A stretch of 64,000 bases of DNA from Varroa destructor (GCF_002443255.2 NW_019211456.1:47676486-47740485); one strand, 5' to 3'; shown: positions 12,601-27,843, numbered from the stretch's first letter. Numbers and translations are program-made. Notes: generated by a model from the sequence alone, not told the origin.

Positions 12601-15600
12601 TTATCTACGCTATTACTACAACTACTCGTACTAAAAGCAAATTCTACTACACTCTGAAATCATAATGTGAATATACCCGGCCGCAAGGGGACGAGGTGCC
12701 GACGAAGCCACAATCAATACGCGGCCAATCCGTTCGACGGCGCAAGTTGCAGCAGCGCAGTCACCGCGCAACTACGGCGGCACCATTGGTAACGTCCACT
12801 AGCTCATTGCGAGCCGCACTTTTATTGCAGATGAAACGTGCAGATATATTGATTGGCCCGCCCGTGTTATCACAGACCGAGTTGATCATGACGGCGATAG
12901 CGGTAAACATTGCAGACAAGCTCCGTATGTGTGACCACGAGTATGCGTATTTTTATGTATATGTATACGTAGAAACCTTTTCATGTCAGCTAGATGTGCA
13001 GCAAAGTTGAAGATCTGACAAACTAAACGTTCGCCGACTCTACGGTGGCGAATAATTCACAACAAAGAAACGGCACAACAAAGATGGACAATGAAGAGAT
13101 GTGTCCCGTTCCATTTGTCCTTGGCGGACTTGTTACTGCTATTGTTGCAGTCATCGCATAAACGGACACGATTATGTCACACAGTTAATGGCGACTTTTT
13201 CTGTCATCGAACGAAACTTAAAGAGGGAGCGGCTTCGAAGATCCGTTGACAACATGACACTCTAAGCTGGACTCTTCGATCGGCAGAAGTTCTGTTTCCT
13301 CCGTTCAATCATATAGTAGAGTACCAGAAGTCGGGAAAGTCATGTAACCAACCGTATGAGGTTCAAAGGCTCATCTGAACTACTGGAAGGTCATTATATG
13401 TTCGTATAAGCTATCAGACATTCCCTCCATTGAGGGTTATTTATACTGCCAATCAGCCCGAAAATAGAACTAGAAAAGCTTTGTTTTGTAAAGAGAATCC
13501 AACCCATTTCTGATAGAGCGCCATGATCTACGATATCGTGTTAATCAAAAAATACCATCGGTTACTCTCAGGCATCAAATAGGTTGTCGTTCATTGTTGA
13601 TTGGATTCTACCAGTTAGAGTTGCATATAAAGGTAAATGCAGGTAGGAATCGAATGAAGAGGCGAACATTGTTGTGAATTTGACGAGGCATATGAGGGAA
13701 TCGCACAGGTTCCATATTTAAATCAGTACTTTGATGTTCTACTGAGAAATTTGGCGTATTACATGACGGTTATATTGGTCGATAGGCTTTCGGCGTCAGA
13801 CGCGACGGTACGACGGGTTGATCCCAAAATGCTCGGTTGTACGCCTTCCATTAGCGTACGGGAACCAGGGACGAGATGAAAATCGTGTGCCAATTATTGA
13901 CCTATGCTCAGCTCATGCAGGCCTCGTTGGGTCGGTAGCACTTCTGCTGTCGTTTTTCACAGGGCAACAGCAGCGTATAGCGGCTGCAGAACGCACGAAG
14001 GCGGGAAAAGAACGGGCGTAGACCGTCCGGCTCCCGCTGAGGCGAACCTGTGACTTAACAAGGAACTACCTTTTCGACGAGCCCACGAAGGACTACTGAA
14101 CGCTTTACCTCTTTTGTTTATTATAGAATAGGACCGAAGAGCAAAGTATGATGGCTCATAATGAGAGCATTTTACCTTATGCGCAAGCTAACAAACTGGC
14201 CAAACAGAAATCGTCAACGCCTATCGTCAATCACTTAACACAAAAGGTTGTATTTATTAGAAATGAACAGGATTTTACACGATCCATTTGATCGTATATG
14301 ATGAAAATTATTTACGATCTTAATTTGATACACTAACTATAAGGATTTTAGATATTAAATAGTATTTTCCGTTCAATGATTTGCAATTACAGCAAAATAA
14401 TGAATGTATTGTGTTTTATGCACCAGGAAACGTCTTATTCAGGAAATGTTGAATATCCGAATGCATGCATGCCGACAGCCGTATTACACCTACAAGCTCA
14501 CACCTATACTACGTATACATCGGAGGTATGGGATGGTAAATGTTTGAACAGTGCAGGGCATTTTCAGCACGCTAAAACGATCCGCCCCGGTAGACGGGAC
14601 GTTGTTTCTACGGCCCCGGCAGAAGCGCTCTTGTTGATTCCCGCGTTCCTTTATCGTCAACTTAGCAATCATACCTTCTTCAACGCCATGATCTTTACTA
14701 TAAAGTCAGCATAGAATGACGCGTGTGCTATGACCGGTGCTATCGAAGAGAAAACACCAGAAGCGTTGATGCGGAATTTACTGAGCCGAGGAACGGGCTC
14801 ATGATGATCACTACGGCAAAACACGGCTATTATTATAATATAGGGGAGTACCCATCCATTGTGTAACCGAGAAGTGGCTGGCTAACACTGCCCAGCATAT
14901 AATGCTACTGCAAAGACATTGACTGAGCCTGAGTGAAGCAATGGCCTGGCAATAAGTTTTCGTCGGCAAGCCCAGATCGGCCTGAAAAAGACTCGAGCAC
15001 AATGATTCCTAAAGATAGTGTTCAAGTAACAGATGCTTGACATGATGGGCTGTGTGTTCACACAGAAGCCAGAAACCAGTAGCTACAATAGAAACATCCG
15101 CCCTCTATCTTTTTACCGCCAAACCCAACAACTGGCGCCACCTGCAAGAAAATAACAATTATCCCTATTTGACTTTGTAACTAATTGATGAAAATCAATG
15201 AAAAATAATAATGATACTGTTCAGATATTAACGTTTGCTTTAGGCCTCTGATTTGCGTGACATTTAAGGACGGATTTTTCACTTTTGTTGAAGTTCATTC
15301 GTGACTTTCGGCTTCAGAAACGTAAAAATGCTCCTCAGCCCACCTATTCACTAGGTACGTTAGTCTAAATCATATACGCTAGCTGTTTTCTGAGCAGTTT
15401 ACGAGCTATTACTGTTAAACGAAAACGATGTTACTTAGGTAAGAGCTGTTTGTTGTGCTAACTTCTATAGCTTTTAAATATTAATCTAAGATTCATTCAG
15501 TAGACATATATGTTAACTATAATAATTTTGACAACATTATCTTGTCTAGTGTTATTTAGATGGTATATACTCATAGAACAACTGAGTCTTTCTCGACGCA

Positions 15601-15979
15601 GAAAAGCTCTCCGTTCGCTTCGGCATAGCCGTCTATAATTTCTATCGTTAGTAGCATCATCATACTTACCAGTCAGCCGATGAAAAATATCACGAGCTAA
15701 CTTGTCGCGCCTAACGGCTTCCTACCCGCGTCCCATGCCGTCCACCATTGGTCTGCCGTAAACAACTAAACCAATCAGACTACTGCAGACAGTAAAGTCT
15801 CACCAGGACAGAGATGGACAGAGTAAAATAGAGGACTCTCGAATGCTCAGGGCTTCAGTTTAATTCGCCATTTCATGCTAGAGGGGACGCACGATTGGCA
15901 GCAAATACAGCAGTCCAATTTACACGATCGTCCTCCAGACAAGCGCGTGCGCAGGCGCAAACGTGCAGGCACGTACGCT

Positions 15980-16005
15980 CACACACACACACACACACAC
16001 ACACA
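15980..16005. repeat. (CA)13 microsatellite
   Basis: A pure CA dinucleotide tract of 26 nt in otherwise mixed sequence. Confidence 0.97.
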
Positions 16006-16620
16006 TTTAGATTCGCCCATCTTGAATAGTTGCTTTCTTGCCCTTTCTGCGCAAGACCTTTGCTCGCATTATCGTATAGTACGTCGCCATCGGCGCTGGT
16101 CCGTGTAATCATATCTCTAGCCACCTTTTCATCGCTACGGAATCAAACCAGTCTTCAGCAACATTACCTTAAACCACATTTACGGTGGCCGTGCGCCGTT
16201 TGCTTGCGCTAACATGTACCGAAGAACACTAGCGTATGCGCTCACTAAACGCTTTCGCAACGAAAAGAGCTGTTGACGTGGCGGCAACAGCAGAAGTCAC
16301 AATCAGCGCTCCTATTAACGTTCGTTCACAGGACAACACTGATGAACGAAATCGAACGTCAACGGCGTACTGAGTCGCACGAAGTCGGTCAACAGAACCC
16401 TAATCGCCGTTCAGCTCTTCTATATTAATTGGCTGATTATACTGTATAAAATAATAATAATAATAATAATAAATATATTGATTACCTTCAACAACGATAA
16501 CTAGCTTAAAGACACGAACGGCAACACAGTTCGACGTCTATGTTGTATAGAAATCTGTAATGATCTGTGTGTTAGTACATTCCCCACCAGTTAAGCTATA
16601 TTTACAGCGTTTCAGACAGG

Positions 16621-16622
<2 letters not shown>

Positions 16623-16660
<38 letters not shown>
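16623..16660. repeat. (TA)19 microsatellite
   Basis: A pure TA tract of 38 nt. It is self-complementary and likely to vary in length. Confidence 0.97.
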
Positions 16661-16664
<4 letters not shown>

Positions 16665-19194
16665 CGATATTATAACTTAAACGAAAAAATCCCTTTTGGA
16701 ATGTTTCGACAGTCGAACTTTGCCCTCCTGAAGGGACCACACTTGCAACTGTAGCCCGCTCTTGACATACACGAGTTTACGTACATAAATTCGGAATCTA
16801 TTGCCCCACGAGTCAAATTGCTTCAAAATTCCACTATCATACTGTTAACTGAAAAAAGATCCCGGATAACTGGCTTCCGAATGCTGACAACAAAAAGAAA
16901 CAGTGATGCTCGCAGAGCGTAATCGTAGTCGCCCCAAGTAATACTTCCATCGGCCATCAGGTGTTGCCTGCAGCAGTATTTGTCATGAATCTAATTATAC
17001 AAAAAGGAAATGACGCTTGAAACAAAGATCGCAACACCCTAGGTGCCACCCTTCTCATCAAGTGCGCGTCTGATTTGTGGCGCGCTGCTGAAATGTGTTA
17101 TCGTCTGAGCGAATGATTCGAAGGCAGCAAGACAGACGATGGATCATCCGTATAAATGCGTCAACGTAAACCTACAATTTTACATTAAACACTACACTGT
17201 TACCATGTAAATTGCGGTCGTCCCAATCAAGTAGTTCCCCACCAACCACTCGACAATTTCACTGGCTGCTTTTTCCGTCCTTCGTTCATTTGTGTAAAAC
17301 TAGTCGTTCCCGGCATTTCGTTTTTGAAGTTTTCCGTGAACCTCTACATTTTACCCTGCATTGTTACTGCTACACCCGCTCGTGTTGCGGCCACGGTCGT
17401 CGCTGCCGTCGCCGTTGCCGCTGCTTGTCGGCACTGTGACTAGCGCGCTATGCAAATTCGTGTCGACAATTACCGGTTGTTGCATTCAGCCATGCGGTTA
17501 GCTACTGCCGCCGCTGATTGTGATGACTAGCCGCAAAGGCCGACCGGGTCATCAAAGGCTCGACTATTCCCCCAAGGGCTTCTTGTTCGCTCGGCTGTAC
17601 GGGAGGAACCCAGAGCCGAGGGGCTATTCAGGGCGACATTGGTCCTGTAGAGAAGTTGTACGTTATTTTCGTACGCAGTTTCGGTCTCTGCGAACATGTA
17701 GCCACCGCAAACCACCACACTTTTGAGTTGATGGCTTCATGAAGTGCACTTTGCCGGATTTGTAAAATGACATAGGGAATAATTGATTCGTTGCTTTGTA
17801 GAGCCGATTGCCAGGACAATATAAAGGCCTGGGGTGCTACTGAGAGAACTAAATTAGCAGTAAGAGGGTCATACTGACCGTAAGTAACACGTTTCGATCT
17901 AGAACGGGCAGTGTCGTTTACCTCCTTGCTGTGCCAAACATGTTATGTCGCCGAGGTAGGCCACCTACCACTCTCGTGGTCTGACAGATACTTGTGAACG
18001 AGAACACGGTGTGCTCAGCCAATCTGTCGTCTTTACCTTTTATCGTTAGCTGAATTCGGCAGCTGGAATTAGCGCCGCGTACTGCGCTCTACAATACATC
18101 ATCAATTCTTTTGTTGAAGAGAAACCGGCGGCTGAAATAGTAGGACGGATGCAAATGTCTTGCGTCGACAGGTACCACCCTACGCGGCTCCTGAATGTCG
18201 TAGGTAAATGCACGACGAATCGAAGGACGACGATTACTTCTCTTTTTAGACACCTCAGGGGTTTGATTTGTTCGTAGATCAATGCTGAATATATTCATAA
18301 CAGATCTTCGCCGTTCTCCATCTCAGCTACCGCTAGTAGAACTACTCTGATGTAGCTTCGCCCACAATTACTAGTTGTAGTGTTATTGACACTGCCTGAG
18401 GTCACAACACTAACCGACGCTACTTTACGTCCTGACGGAATAAATGATTTCAGCGACCGGATACTTAGCATATTCCATACGGGACAGATATTAAGAACAG
18501 TCTTTACTGTTCCGGTTAGAGCCAGCGTGGGCGGATGTGATTTGGCTAGATGGTAAACGCAGAAGAACTTTTTTCTGCTCCTTTCACAGGTGGCCGATCA
18601 CGGGGAGCAATGAAGCGGAAGCTTCACGACCACACTGGATTGTACTCGACCGTAGAAATAGTTTAAAACATTGATTATTTACATTTGAATCGACTAACAA
18701 TTGAAAACTGGCAACGAAACAATGATAACGTACCTGATTCTTCTGTTTGGTTAAAATATCGAGACAACATGCCGAGTCTGGTAGCTTCTAGCAAGACAAA
18801 GTCACGTTTCTAACGGAGATCACTTGGATCACACCCATCTAAAACATCACAATTTTCACAGTCCGTCTTTAAACGCGTGGATAAGGAATGGTGAAGTTAT
18901 CCGAAGCTGGAAGAATTTAGAAATTGTTGTCATCTCTTCCTTCCCAATAGCAGAGATCTTTAGGTTCTGGGCTCAAGCATTTCGGTGTAGTACCTTCTGT
19001 TGTATTTATCAGCTGAAGCACTTTTTCGTATGTGGGATTATGCAGCTGCACGAGATTTTTGGACACTAGTTCGGTAGTTGCCGAACAGTATAATTATCCA
19101 TATAATTGGGGAGAAATTAAGCATATCTCTATAGAATAGCTTAACATCAGTGCGCTGTGTTTGGCAAGAGCTTGCCTTATATTTATATATATAT

Positions 19195-19980
19195 ACAGGG
19201 TGGTGCGTCTAAACTGAGAACTATTCTTAAGCTTCATTTCCAAGTTGATCTAGCGAAAAATAAATATTCTGACGAAATTGCTGGAGATCATGATTATTTA
19301 ATATAACAACCATAGCCAAGCCGCGATTAGGGCTTCGATCCGAATCTAAATTACTCATATTCGACATATTCCTTCTATAGTAGTCGTGCTTCAAGCAAGT
19401 CGCGCTTAGAGCTATAAACTTGTTAACGTGTCGCCCAAATATGTTATACAGAAAAAATTAAATGAAACTATTCTAATTTTAAGCTAACAGCAGGTTAACG
19501 TTCCCAAAAATGCAACGGTTCAACATCAACAGAAAGCGTAAAAAAGTTTAAAAAAAACTCTCTTCCACAAAACGGACATCAATTTCTGTATAAAAAAGCG
19601 GGGCGTATCATAAATGACTTGTTGAGCACTTTCGGATTAAATTTTTAGCCCCTCAAATCTAAGCCCTATCGAGGATCTTCCGACTTGCTTGATAGAAATA
19701 TCGCATAAATCTTCCTCGTACCATCCAGAAGCCCCGCGAAAATTGGCGATAACGCTAACCGTTTTACGCCTCACTCAGCGCACAAAGAGATTGCAAAATG
19801 GCTGATTTCCGTTAAAATACGTTAAAATACGGAAACGACACACTATTGTTCTTCGTGGCGAGTTTGTTGTTTGTGTCGGGAGAATTGGCCTTTGTTTAAT
19901 ACTAGAAGTGGTGGATGAAGGCATGCTTGTTACGATAAGAACGCAGCCAGAGATTTCTTCAATCTGAATGCACCACCTTA
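19195..19980 (+). mobile_element. decayed Tc1/mariner-like element
   Basis: The left end starts ACAGGGTGGTGC (GGTGGTGC at 19199-19206). The right end carries the inverted copy GCACCACC at 19970-19977, and each lies against a run of TATATA, as expected for insertion at TA. Inside, at 19646-19678, the plus strand reads SPSNLSPIEDL, very close to the SPDLNPIExxW block holding the third catalytic residue of Tc1/mariner transposases. The preceding sequence is broken by stops and frameshifts, and no upstream DD residues can be placed. About 0.79 kb long, it is either an internally deleted copy or a degraded full element. The terminal repeat is short and imperfect, so the boundaries are approximate. 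Confidence 0.45.
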
Positions 19981-22900
19981 TGTATATATATACATATAGC
20001 GAGAAAGAGAGAGAGGTTGGAGCATTCGAATTCGCACAGGATTCCGTCGGCTGTTTGTCGTAGTAACCGTACGCTATCCTTGACACCAGAAGAAAGCTAG
20101 TTCTATTTAGAACAAAGCAGCAAACTTGTTATGCCGATAAACAGTGTGTCGTTTTCAGAAGTCGGATGAATATCAGTTATTTTCTTACGGGACGAATCTT
20201 TACTGCAACTATAAACTATGGCCCTGCCCGAAATCGAGGGCCTACGATACTGCTGTCTTTATGTGCCTTTTGACAAATCTGAACAAGAATTCTGCGAGGC
20301 AGAAGATTCTCGGGAAAATTCTCAATATAGTTTAGATTTAAAGAAGTCAACAATTTACAAAAAGTTGCCAAAAAATGTTTTTGATTCACTTGGATGCTTC
20401 CTAGAGAAATTAATGGCTGTCTGGAAGTCAATAACGAAAATGAATGTTACCCGCAAATGGGAGTCGTCGAGATTAGTTTCAACGGTTAGTCTTTGGAGGG
20501 CTTCTGCGCATTTTGTAATTATGAAATGTTTTGAGGCCTTATATTTTTGGAAACTCTTGGCCTGCTAACAGCCCAAAATTTATTCGCGCTGGAATTTTCC
20601 GTACTTAACGTATTCGAACGACTCTAACGAATTTACATTCACCGACAGTCGGGGACACGTTAGCAGCGAATGAAAACATCTACCAATACCGCTTGACGCG
20701 CGGCTGCTATTAGAACTTATCTGCAAATGAATAAGGTAATGCTTTCAAAACAACTAGTGGACAGTTTAGACTCGAAATTGATGACGCAATCGCGCTAAAT
20801 GATTGTCTTATTTAATAAGCATATGCAAAAAAATACGTATTCAGACATTGTCTATACCCAGACGCCGCGCGCTGTATCCAAAGTAATCTATAGAAACCTA
20901 AAGATGATGCCGCAGACGTGTTAAGAGGACCCAATTTGAATCGATCATTTTTGGTACTAGGCTTCACCGTGTTCATACACTGCCAATATACATCTATAGC
21001 AATGTATTTAAAGAAGAGAATGTCGTCATTGCTTGCCCGCCTCAAGATGATGGATATTCTAGGGAAAACCAATTATGAGGGATCCGGCAGCCACTAAAAC
21101 GCGTCTATAAGCACCGTACATATGCGTATAGACGAACGAAGCAATTTGCATGAGTCGATATGCGACATTCTATATGAAGCGCGGACCAAAGTAAAGAAAA
21201 ATTATTTCAATTCTGATATTTGAAAATGGTCTTGTCCTTATTTGATCTGTAGATATATGGAAACCATAAAAACGTAACTTTTGCGTTTTGATATCTTTTT
21301 AAGGACAACTTCTCAACAAGGCGTTTCAATTAGGCTGTATTTTTTTTTTGCAAAAATACGGCTATAATAATATGTGACCACAATTGGTCTTCAAAAGTTT
21401 GCCTGTTCGGTTGCCTAGTGCAGTCTATTTGCTTCTTATGCCAACACTATTCGCTGTTTCAGCTATTATACCGCAGCTTATCTGAAGTTCAAAGAATTAA
21501 CTATCCAGCTAGACGTGTATCTCTTCACTCCCTGTTTGGCCTTCATTATCAACCGATTCAACTTTACCTCACTTAAATACGCGTATTTCCTGTCACGCTC
21601 TTCCCAGCCCTTTTTTAAACCGTCTCCGTGCTGTAAACAATTACGAACGACCCAGTTTCCTTTGAGCGAAGTTTTCTCACTAACGTTTTTTTAATTGACA
21701 AAATAACAATTACTTCGTGTGAATGTTATTTCTAGGGCCAAAGTGAGTAAAGCGTAATTTAACATCTATAGAAATATGATGAAAAAATACTGAGCTAGTT
21801 CAAATACCTGTATATACAGCCCGGACAATGGTGTGAAGTTCAGATTTAATAGAGGATATTTGTCTAGACACAACTGCTTTTGCATAGGAAGAAGTTTGAA
21901 AATTCGAGTCGTTAAGCGTGAGTTTCGATGGCCGAGGCAGACCAACAGGCGCATCTATACATGTACATTTTGAAATACACAGCAGGAGAACTAAGAATAA
22001 ACAACTGTAATTTTTATTTTCTAATGTAATTATTCTGTCTATAGCCGCTTCTTGAAACGAATCGGTACCGGAGTATTCTGGAGGTATGGAGGAAAAAAGC
22101 GCCGTCATCGCACAGACTGAAATTAGGACAATCTGCGAGACAAGGCCGACTCTGGATATTCCTTTATTCAATCCTTATGAGACTCTGAGGCGTCCATTGC
22201 AAGTATTACCACTAGCTCGCATCCAAACTTACCCGACACCGCCACGGATCGCGATTCGTTTCCAGAGCGACGTCATTTTTTTGTCTGGTCCCTTTTCAGC
22301 TGATAATAGGGATTGAATCATAGTTCATCTATAGCAGCCGTATGCTCAGGTGGCTTTTTTTTTGCAGATTAAACTTCCATCATTTGCACGTGACCGAAGG
22401 CATTTCTGGCTAATCTGGAGTCAACTCACAGGGGTCCATATTCTACTCGGTCTCTTCACTTTCAGTCTGTGATGAACCTCTGCAGCAATGCTGCATTCGA
22501 GAAACAAGCACTTAACTGTTGATTTTCGACGTAAGAATGTTTTTTTTTTTCTTCTGAACTGTTTTCTCTCAGTCGGTTCGCACTCATAAACGTTCCAAAC
22601 TCTAGAATATGTTCTAACCAAATGTCGACTGCTAGCGGCGCGAAATTCAAAAATTGCTTAATTTCAAAAAATCATCCAAATTCAGTTGTAACTGTCTAGA
22701 ACATATATATTACTTATTAAATGCTGTCGAAGTTAAATTGAGTAAGTACTAACTGATGAAAGTTAATCGATCGATATAGTTTTCAAATTAGTAAAACTAT
22801 AGTCATTGGAAATAGGCGGTGTTAATTTTGTTCAGTCTAAATAAACTTTACGACTTCGAACACAAAAGCCACAAGGCCGCATCAGTTTAAAGAAAACATC

Positions 22901-23849
22901 AGTTAGGAGACGTGAGCACTGCGCAAGACGCTATAAAATTCCCAGAAATGTGCTATTTTCCCTATCCCTCAAACATAATAATGAATATGAGATGAAAATA
23001 TCTGTTGTGCGCGATAGGACATAGATGAAACGCTGAAAAGGTCTGATGAGTGGCACCAAACTGCGCGACGCTGTGAGTGGATTGCGATACGCGGCGCAGT
23101 GGATGCAATACAATAGAGATAATCCTTTGTTCGAGTCCAAGAAAGTTTACTGAAGGAACATGTACAAGTACGGGCCTACATATTCGAATTATGTAAAAAG
23201 TTCGAGGACGTTAAATATCAAACGTTTCCTAACTTTGTTAGTGTTCCTTTCGGACGGAGACAACCCGCCCAGTTTGAGACAACAATGATACTCGTAAAGC
23301 TGGCAGCCTGGCGGATCTCCAGTCCGTTTGATTCGTTATCTGTATGTTTATTTTGCTGGCCGCTTTTATTGATCGCTGCTCATGCGGACGTTGTGCTGGT
23401 GATGATACACTCCATTTAAAACGCGCCAGACTTAATCTAAATAGTTTGAATTGTCTAAATGGATCCTTCGCACTAAATCTAACAATGACATTTCCACTAT
23501 TCGATAAGAATTTTGCCTCCTTCTGTTTTCTGCTGTCTCTGTTTCTGCTATGTGAGGCGTTATCGGTGAAGATGATGGCGATATCTCCTACCGAAGTCTA
23601 GAGAACAACTATTACCTCATCGCATACACCATTACAGCATCACTAACTCTATATGTACCTACGCTACGGGGAGAGACCTCAAGGCGTTTGAGGTTAGGTT
23701 GCCGTTACTGCCAGCTCTAACCTACGATCGGTAGGAAGGCAAATCACCACGACAACAGGAACAAAATTGTCCAGCCAGCGGCAAGAGGCTGGCTGATTCA
23801 GTCTTTGTTCCTTCAACCACCGTGCCACTCCGGCCCTCCTTTTGAGCTC

Positions 23850-23852
<3 letters not shown>

Positions 23853-23890
<38 letters not shown>
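23853..23890. repeat. (TC)19 microsatellite
   Basis: A pure dinucleotide tract of 38 nt, the longest TC run in the window. Confidence 0.97.
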
Positions 23891-23893
<3 letters not shown>

Positions 23894-26800
23894 CTCTATA
23901 TATCTATCCTATCTATGCCTGTTGCCTTTTGTCGGTTCTGATTCCCCTTCCATTTCGGTTTCGTTTTCAGATAAACAGTAACCGCCCGTTGGTGGCGGCA
24001 GGCTTATCTATTGCCACTGGTTGTGCCATCTTGAGTGACCACCCGATCGCAATAGGACAGGCCTTGAGCAATGGCACCAGAGCGGCTGCATTGAAGTGAA
24101 TAGGCTTCTTCGGTCGCGTTTTCAGTAGCGCCTTTCCTTCTCCATCTCATTTCGAAGACCATTTTGGAGATCTACTACCGCCATCAATAGATCCGACCAT
24201 TATGGCTGGAGAGGCTTTAGCCAAGCTTCACTAGCTGAAGTGCTGCCTGGCGACTCCTTACAGATTTCGATTAAAGCGAGGTTCAGTTCGACGCTCGTCC
24301 AACTGGTGAGCAGCTAGCTCCACTTACCGTCTGCTACTAACAAAAAAGCGAAGATTTAATCTATCGCAAAATAGAATAGGTATTCTTGTTGCCAAAAGTA
24401 ACAAGCTGTGCCACCGTCTGAGGTAAACTACCAACTCCACTATGAGCTTACCGAACTGACCGTGCACTAGTGTAACTTGGGTTAGGTCATTTGTCCATCA
24501 AGACTGGTCGACTTCACGGTTAAGAGCCTGAATGTCAGGAAAAGCAATTTGTTATTGGCCGTAGACTGATATTCACGAAGCCATAGTAGAGGAGTGCGAT
24601 ACCGATATGGACCAAACCGGCAACATGGATTATCTTCTTATCACTGAAAAACTCGTATTTTATCGTGAATTTAAGAAATTACTTGATTGTATTGGTATTT
24701 TTATGGACTTATAGCTGCCGCAGTGGTCTGGCTAGTACGGCAGATCTGACTTCAGTGAATACGCACCAAAACGAATTTGGTAAAATACGATTAAAGTCTA
24801 GATAGAAGTGAGCGAATTATAAAAAAAGAAAAAACACACACACAAACTCTTAGGCTTCAGGCGACGTTGTCAGTCGATATCAGAGACAACAAATTGTGTC
24901 GAACCAGTCTGTCATTATTAGCAGGCCGACTCAGCCTGCATTAGCGGATTATTTAACTCGGGGACTTTTTGAAGCAAACAACTAGTAGTATATCACAGTA
25001 ATGGTAATCACTACAATTAATAGTACTATTAAGTAACTTTTAGCATTAATTGAAACAGCCAACGTTACACAAGCTACGCGAGAAGCGTTCTATTTATGGC
25101 ACCGCAGTAGATTTGATCACGTGTTAAATACTTATGACACGCTCGACGAAGCTTAACTTTCTGTTAGGTACTCTGTCGCGGCTTTCTTTTGGTGACTTGT
25201 ACTGGCCATGGTTATGGTGAATTATTGTTGGCTATACTCAATCAAGCTAAGTTCACTCTTTACCAAATCATCTTTGGGTGACTCCGTACGTCCTGCCCGA
25301 AGCTGCCGCCTGAATGAGATTCCATGGTTTACGATCAACGCTGCTGGACACTGGGCTGGTTAGCTTTTCCTTGTCGTTGTCACAGCTGATTGTCACTGTT
25401 TGATGACATCTCTTCTTTTTTTTTGCTCTACTCGTTAGATTTTACGCCCGCGGGTGCTGATCGGATAGAGCTTAGAGGAAATACATCGACTGTTCACCCA
25501 CATCCCTCAAGCGGCCTTCCCCCTCCCGCGCGAATCGTCTTCTCACTCGCTCTGTACCTTCTTTGCAATGGCATGCTGTGCCCGTTAAACAGAGCAACTT
25601 GTTTAGAGGTTCGACACTGTGTTGCTTCAGCTATTGTTGCTGAAATGACGATTCCGCGGTTGAGCTTGGACCGCTGGACACCGGTAGACGATGGAGCTTC
25701 CTTCTATCGAGCGCCGCGAACGACAAACGTGGCCCTCCAGCGAACCCACGTATCCTGCAGCGATTTCCCAACTAGCGGGCAGGAACGACACGACGGAGTT
25801 TCACTAGCGATCCTAAACTGTTTGCTTGACTTGTTACCTTTCACTGCTCATCTATCCATAGATCCCTGTTAGTTGTTATGCGACTGCTTGTAAATCACGA
25901 GCTAATCACTCGGTTTAACAAGAGTACCGTCTGGTGAACTTCAAAGCAAAGGCCAGGAAGGTCTCATTCTGTCTGTGGAGGCGAAGGCGGCACTTGGCCG
26001 CTGGCTGACCGCATGCGCCTTTCGATGAAGGACCTAAAGGCGGCTATGAAGGCCTGTCACACCAGCCGTCGACGATGCGACCGCGTCACAAGGATAGGCA
26101 ACACTCGATTGCTGCTATGTGATGCAAAGGGAGTGGAGAAAGATTCGTTGCTTGGGCCATCGATGCTTTTGATTGCCAGCACTACCACTCGCATAAACGG
26201 ACACAAAGGTCCGATGATTTCAGGTCCGTTTAAGCCGGGCGACATAGGGTTTCACAAACAGGCTCCTCATTCACTTGGTGATACAGCGTTAGTTATACAG
26301 TTAGTCATATAACCGTAACGCACTCACAACCGGCAACACAGCGGATCGAGTATTTCGCAGTGGTCTCGCTGTTCTTTCCCTTTCTCTCATTGTATCACTG
26401 TTGCGTCGCGCATGGCTGCGCCGAGACATAAAGATGCCCGCAGCACTGAACGTCTGCTGAGCTGATGGCCGAGAGTATATCCACAACACTGCCGCAGATG
26501 CTGGGCTGTCTTGGGGCTATGAGGAGCCTATTGCTCGCCAAGTTGCCTTCCAGAGGCCGCAGCTAGGTGAATGGGTGTCGTAACTCATCATGATCTTAGA
26601 CATCAATATCATGACAGTGGGGTACAGCATTGGCTGCCATAGAAGTCGTGGCTGGCACTGCTTGATCGTAGCTAGTTCCCTTAAGGATAGGTTAAACCAA
26701 TTGTGCATGCCATCTTCTAAGTATGTTTGATATATTGTACGCGATAGAGCGCTCGTTTCTTTTGGGACAATACGCTCTTTTGCCAGGATCGCTTTCTATT

Positions 26801-27795
26801 AAATGCTCCCTATAACGAGACCGGTTGTTTCATTTGCGTAAGAAATTCACAAGTGAAATCTTGAGCTGAAGAGAAATAAAGCTATAAGTTAAAAAAACAT
26901 GATAACTTTCGCGGTTTTGTCCTTGTTGAAATGCGCTAACTTACGCTAGATATGATAAATGTTAAAATATCTAGAAAGACAGTTTGAAGGTATACAAGCG
27001 GAACTTCTCGCAATACGTACAGCTATTCGTAGTACACATTGTATACCTATTACCTGTATTATAATTGAAGCTTTCATAGTTAGAACACGTTTTTCTAGTC
27101 GCAAGCTCTAAGCAGTTTTGCGTTGAGTCGATGATCTGGTTAGATCATTTCTAAGGGATCCCGTCACCAAGAGGCGTGCGAAGATTTCGTAAACGTACAC
27201 GACAGCAACACAGTATCCGTATAGGCCTACGCTCTATCGACAAACGCTTACATTGCCCATAGCATATGAACGCATCAGAGTATCGCGCCTTCACATTTAG
27301 CAATGCTCGCACCAAATGACGATAACTATCATAAAGAGACAAAGGCCGTTTTGCCGGCCGGGCGGTACCACTGTCTTCTCCGCAGACACACAGAGTTCGT
27401 ATTTTTTATACGTAGGATACGCATTTACGTGACATCATGGTATCAATTGGTCGCCGGATGTCCAGTCAGTATGTGCTCGTCAGTAATTGCGACCCAGGTC
27501 CTGTTAGGCTGGCTTTTTTTTTGATTCGAACCGAAATTTATTTCACCCACGCATACGAGATATGTAGCGATGTAGCCGTAACCGCCGTCCGTGCACTGCG
27601 ATGATAACCAACAGTAGCGCTTTTGCTTTTGTTGCCAATGGACGATCGCGCTCGTATATGCTAACGGCGCCTTTACGTCCACTGTAGGGCGTGGTGATGA
27701 TGGCGATATTAGTGACCGTTGATTTCGTCGAACCCTCAACTTTCGATGTGTTCAACCGTTGAACAGCCGTTATTGATCGATTCCTCCGCTGCCTG

Positions 27796-27843
27796 CCGTC
27801 GCCGCCGCCGCCGCTGCCGCTGCTGCTGCTGCTGCTACTGCTG
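27796..27843. repeat. GCC/CTG compound triplet repeat
   Basis: A run of GCC changes into CTG with one CTA interruption. The minus-strand open frame across it (27543-27953) reads poly-Ser/Gly and is produced by the repeat. Confidence 0.95.

Larger units (their letters stand above)
10506..19194. other. non-coding region with microsatellites
   Basis: Apart from the GC-rich patch at 12.3-12.6 kb, this region holds (CA)n at 15980-16005, (AAT)n at 16449-16472 and (TA)19 at 16623-16660. No recognisable coding exon or RNA gene was found. Confidence 0.5.

Noticed and set aside
25390..25872. 160-codon plus-strand open frame.
   Set aside because: The longest unspliced frame outside the zinc-finger gene, but with no recognisable motif or codon pattern. 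This length is reachable by chance in 64 kb at this base composition.
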